From assembly GCA_012516295.1 (NCBI GenBank), contig JAAYWU010000318.1:1-9561 (forward strand): DNA of 9,561 nucleotides. The letters run 5' to 3'. The translations under genes were made by a program, and so were the position numbers. The notes beneath the pieces were generated by a model. The model searched no databases and was not told the DNA's origin. It saw only the letters and a list, made by a program, of their open reading frames with translations. Position 1 is the stretch's first letter. Every line of letters starts with the position of its first letter. Origin of the DNA: Clostridiales bacterium (GTDB taxonomy: Bacteria > Bacillota > Clostridia > Oscillospirales > Acutalibacteraceae). This document shows, one piece after another, positions 7,946 through 9,561 of this stretch.

Positions 7946-8827
7946 TTAATCAAGCGGAAGTCCAAGATAGGGCATGTCCGTATCCGCCCCAATTTGGCGG
8001 ACCGTTGCGCCCCCAATTGGCTTAATCATGCCAAAATCCGTAACGTTCCCCTTCTGCCCCAGCGGACTGAACGCCGGAAGGCGAAGGATATATTTCTGCG
8101 CCGGCACCTCATGAAGAATGCAGGCGGCCAAATTACGCATTGTATTCCCGCTTGCCATCAGCTCCAAAATCAAGCAGGAATCGTCCTCCATTCTGCGGCA
8201 AAAAGCATAGGCTGCTTCCTTCCCGGACCGGGCGCAAATCATCCGGTCGCCGTAAACCTTTCCCATTCCCTGCGCGAAAGCGAAGGCTTCGTCGCTCCAT
8301 AAAACATTTCCGGACCGCGAAAGCAGAGTTTTATTCCGAAGCAAGTTTAACTCCTGAAAGGTAAAAAGGTTCTTTAAAGGGCTCGCTGAACCGGCAAGCC
8401 TGCGCATGGTTTCCTGGGATACGGTATAATGGCTGACTTTAAAGAAGGAAGTATAGTCGGACTTTTCATACAAGCTGTAAAGGTCCGGCGTTGCCGGCAG
8501 CACAGCCGAATACTGGTCCCCCCGCTTTGCGCCGGCCAGCGCGGCGGCAGCCAGAAGAGCCGCCATATAGCCGCGGCCGCGGTAAGCGGGAAGTGTGGCC
8601 GCCGCATAGATATAATGCGCCTGAACCGGCTTCCCATCCGTAGAAATTTGAATGGGAAGCATATAGAGTACGGACGCGATACCCTTGGTTGTAAGATAAA
8701 CAAGGCAGTTCCGGGGCCGAAAACAATTATTTAAAAAGTACTTTGCCGGGCGCGAGGGTTCCTGAAAGCAGGTTTCCCATATTCGGGCAAGCTCCCGGCG
8801 CATCCCCCAATCGGCAAAACGAATCAT
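7946..8827 (-). CDS. GNAT-family N-acetyltransferase, substrate unknown
   Basis: The protein has 293 residues. The N-terminal half is a GNAT domain: MIRFADWGMRRELARIWETCF at the start and AAATLPAYRGRGYMAALLAAA at 75-95. The Y-R-G-R-G-Y segment there forms the acetyl-CoA pyrophosphate loop. The later PATPDLYSLYEKSDYTSFF (111-129) resembles motif B. The C-terminal ~150 residues are not a motif I recognise; two-domain acetyltransferases of this length (Eis-like layout) often carry a second degenerate GNAT or lipid-carrier-like domain, but I cannot confirm that here. I chose the ATG at 8825-8827, because GGAG lies nine bases upstream (8837-8840) and the sequence then begins like other GNATs; an in-frame TTG at 8851 has no ribosome binding site. 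The 89-nt gap to tmk shows no terminator, so co-transcription with tmk is likely. The acceptor could be a metabolite, peptide or antibiotic. Confidence 0.87.
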   Translation of the reverse strand: MIRFADWGMRRELARIWETCFQEPSRPAKYFLNNCFRPRNCLVYLTTKGIASVLYMLPIQISTDGKPVQAHYIYAAATLPAYRGRGYMAALLAAAALAGAKRGDQYSAVLPATPDLYSLYEKSDYTSFFKVSHYTVSQETMRRLAGSASPLKNLFTFQELNLLRNKTLLSRSGNVLWSDEAFAFAQGMGKVYGDRMICARSGKEAAYAFCRRMEDDSCLILELMASGNTMRNLAACILHEVPAQKYILRLPAFSPLGQKGNVTDFGMIKPIGGATVRQIGADTDMPYLGLPLD

Positions 8828-8916
8828 ACCATAACACTCCAGACAGCACAAATGACAGCTTGTAACCGTACCTTTTTGAAACGGGAAGCATCTTTGCCAT
8901 CTGTCCCGAAAATTCT

Positions 8917-9561
8917 TTATTGCAATGCTTCCATGACCTTTTGCAGAACCTCTTCATGAATTGCCTCTACTGTCCTTGGGTTTTCCCCCTCTGCGCAGCG
9001 GATAATCTTCCAATTCAAACGCTGCGCGGCATAAACCGCGCTTTCATGGCATGCTGCAAGATAGGACTCATTGCTCTCATGGATATCTTTTTTCTCTTCA
9101 TTCCCGTGATAGCGGCCGGTTAAAAGCCGTTGGGATACCTTCAGCGGCATACTGAGATAAATCGTCAGGTCCGGACGGGGAAGTTCCAGCTTATTGTATT
9201 CAAAATCCTGCAGCCAGTCAATAAAATCATCCCACCGCTCTTTGGGCAATTTGGAAAGCTGGAAAACGATATTCGAAGTGGTGTAACGGTCGGCAATGAT
9301 GAAAGCGCCGCTCTGATAGTCCTGTTTCCAGAAACGCTGATAACTGGCAAAGCGGTCAACCGCGTAAAAAGAAGAAGCGGCATAGGCGTTAACATCATCG
9401 GGATCCGAGCCGAATTCGCCGTTCAGATACATTTTCGCCAAAGCGGACGAAGGTTCGCCGTAATCCGGAAAGGAAACGCGGCGCAGCTTCACGCCACGCT
9501 CCGCAAGGGTTTTGCAAAGCAGAGCGGTCTGGGTAGCCTTGCCGCTGCCGTCCAGCCCTTC
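8917..9561 (-). CDS. tmk: Thymidylate kinase (dTMP kinase), start beyond the window
   Basis: The enzyme phosphorylates dTMP to dTDP with ATP, an essential step of DNA precursor synthesis in the cytoplasm. The 214 visible residues begin at the P-loop EGLDGSGKATQT, so only about 5-8 residues are missing. FPDYGEPSSALAKMYLNGEFG (31-51) and VDRFASY (68-74) help bind the nucleotide. ADRYTTSN (90-97) is the DR(Y/H) motif of the family, and LPRPDLTIYL (127-136) precedes the LID region GRYHGNEEKKDIHES (149-163). The Walker A reads GKAT, with Ala directly after the lysine where Ser or Thr is usual. From memory, a group of clostridial Tmk-like proteins shares this, so it is probably a lineage trait. A related deoxynucleoside kinase specificity cannot be excluded. 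The stop is TAA at 8917-8919. It is the first gene seen of the unit running to 4217. Confidence 0.9.
   Translation of the reverse strand, partial: EGLDGSGKATQTALLCKTLAERGVKLRRVSFPDYGEPSSALAKMYLNGEFGSDPDDVNAYAASSFYAVDRFASYQRFWKQDYQSGAFIIADRYTTSNIVFQLSKLPKERWDDFIDWLQDFEYNKLELPRPDLTIYLSMPLKVSQRLLTGRYHGNEEKKDIHESNESYLAACHESAVYAAQRLNWKIIRCAEGENPRTVEAIHEEVLQKVMEALQ

Noticed and set aside
8849..8851. TTG as an alternative, longer start for the acetyltransferase
   Set aside because: There is no Shine-Dalgarno before it, and it adds eight Cys-rich residues that include the real ribosome binding site region; the ATG at 8827 is better placed.
8821..8855. Possible promoter TTGTGC-17-TATGAT before the acetyltransferase gene
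   Set aside because: The -35 matches poorly, and the -10 overlaps the chosen ATG, so a transcript would begin inside the gene.

Overview
The window is a compact stretch of housekeeping genes, all on the minus strand, from a bacterium of the phylum Bacillota. The most likely group is Clostridia, perhaps near the Oscillospiraceae, given moderate-to-high GC, strong AGGAGG-type ribosome binding sites, a T-box riboswitch and Clostridia-like protein sequences. No rRNA, tRNA, mobile element, CRISPR array or phage gene is visible. Reading in the direction of transcription means reading from high to low coordinates.

Region 9561-5441 and on to 4217 looks like one transcription unit. In order it holds a thymidylate kinase (start lost at the window edge), a GNAT acetyltransferase, a DJ-1/PfpI-family protein, 5-formyltetrahydrofolate cyclo-ligase, the MltG endolytic transglycosylase and a U32-family tRNA hydroxylation protein. 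From the acetyltransferase onward the genes are 14-25 nt apart or overlap by 10 nt; the one larger gap is 89 nt, after tmk. The unit ends in a strong hairpin plus T-tract at 4165-4204.

Region 4164-2572 encodes a class B penicillin-binding transpeptidase. Its start codon directly follows the T-tract of that hairpin, and its only plausible Shine-Dalgarno lies inside the hairpin stem, so its expression may be conditional.

Region 2550-2249 is regulatory. A consensus sigma-A promoter (TTGACA-17-TATAAT) drives a T-box leader. Its Stem I can be folded by eye around a GCC (alanine) specifier, followed by a standard antiterminator and a competing terminator. It controls alaS, read from 2187 to the window edge. 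The alaS frame is otherwise clean and well conserved but carries one in-frame TAA at codon 117, immediately followed by ATG. This is the most unusual observation here: a sequencing or assembly error, a nonsense mutation in a normally essential gene, or an enzyme made in two pieces by coupled reinitiation.

Together the genes serve translation (alanyl-tRNA synthetase, tRNA wobble modification), peptidoglycan assembly (MltG, PBP), one-carbon metabolism and nucleotide supply (formyl-THF cyclo-ligase, thymidylate kinase). The combination alaS, mltG, U32 and PBP resembles the yrr cluster of Bacillus subtilis. I see no convincing new multigene system.
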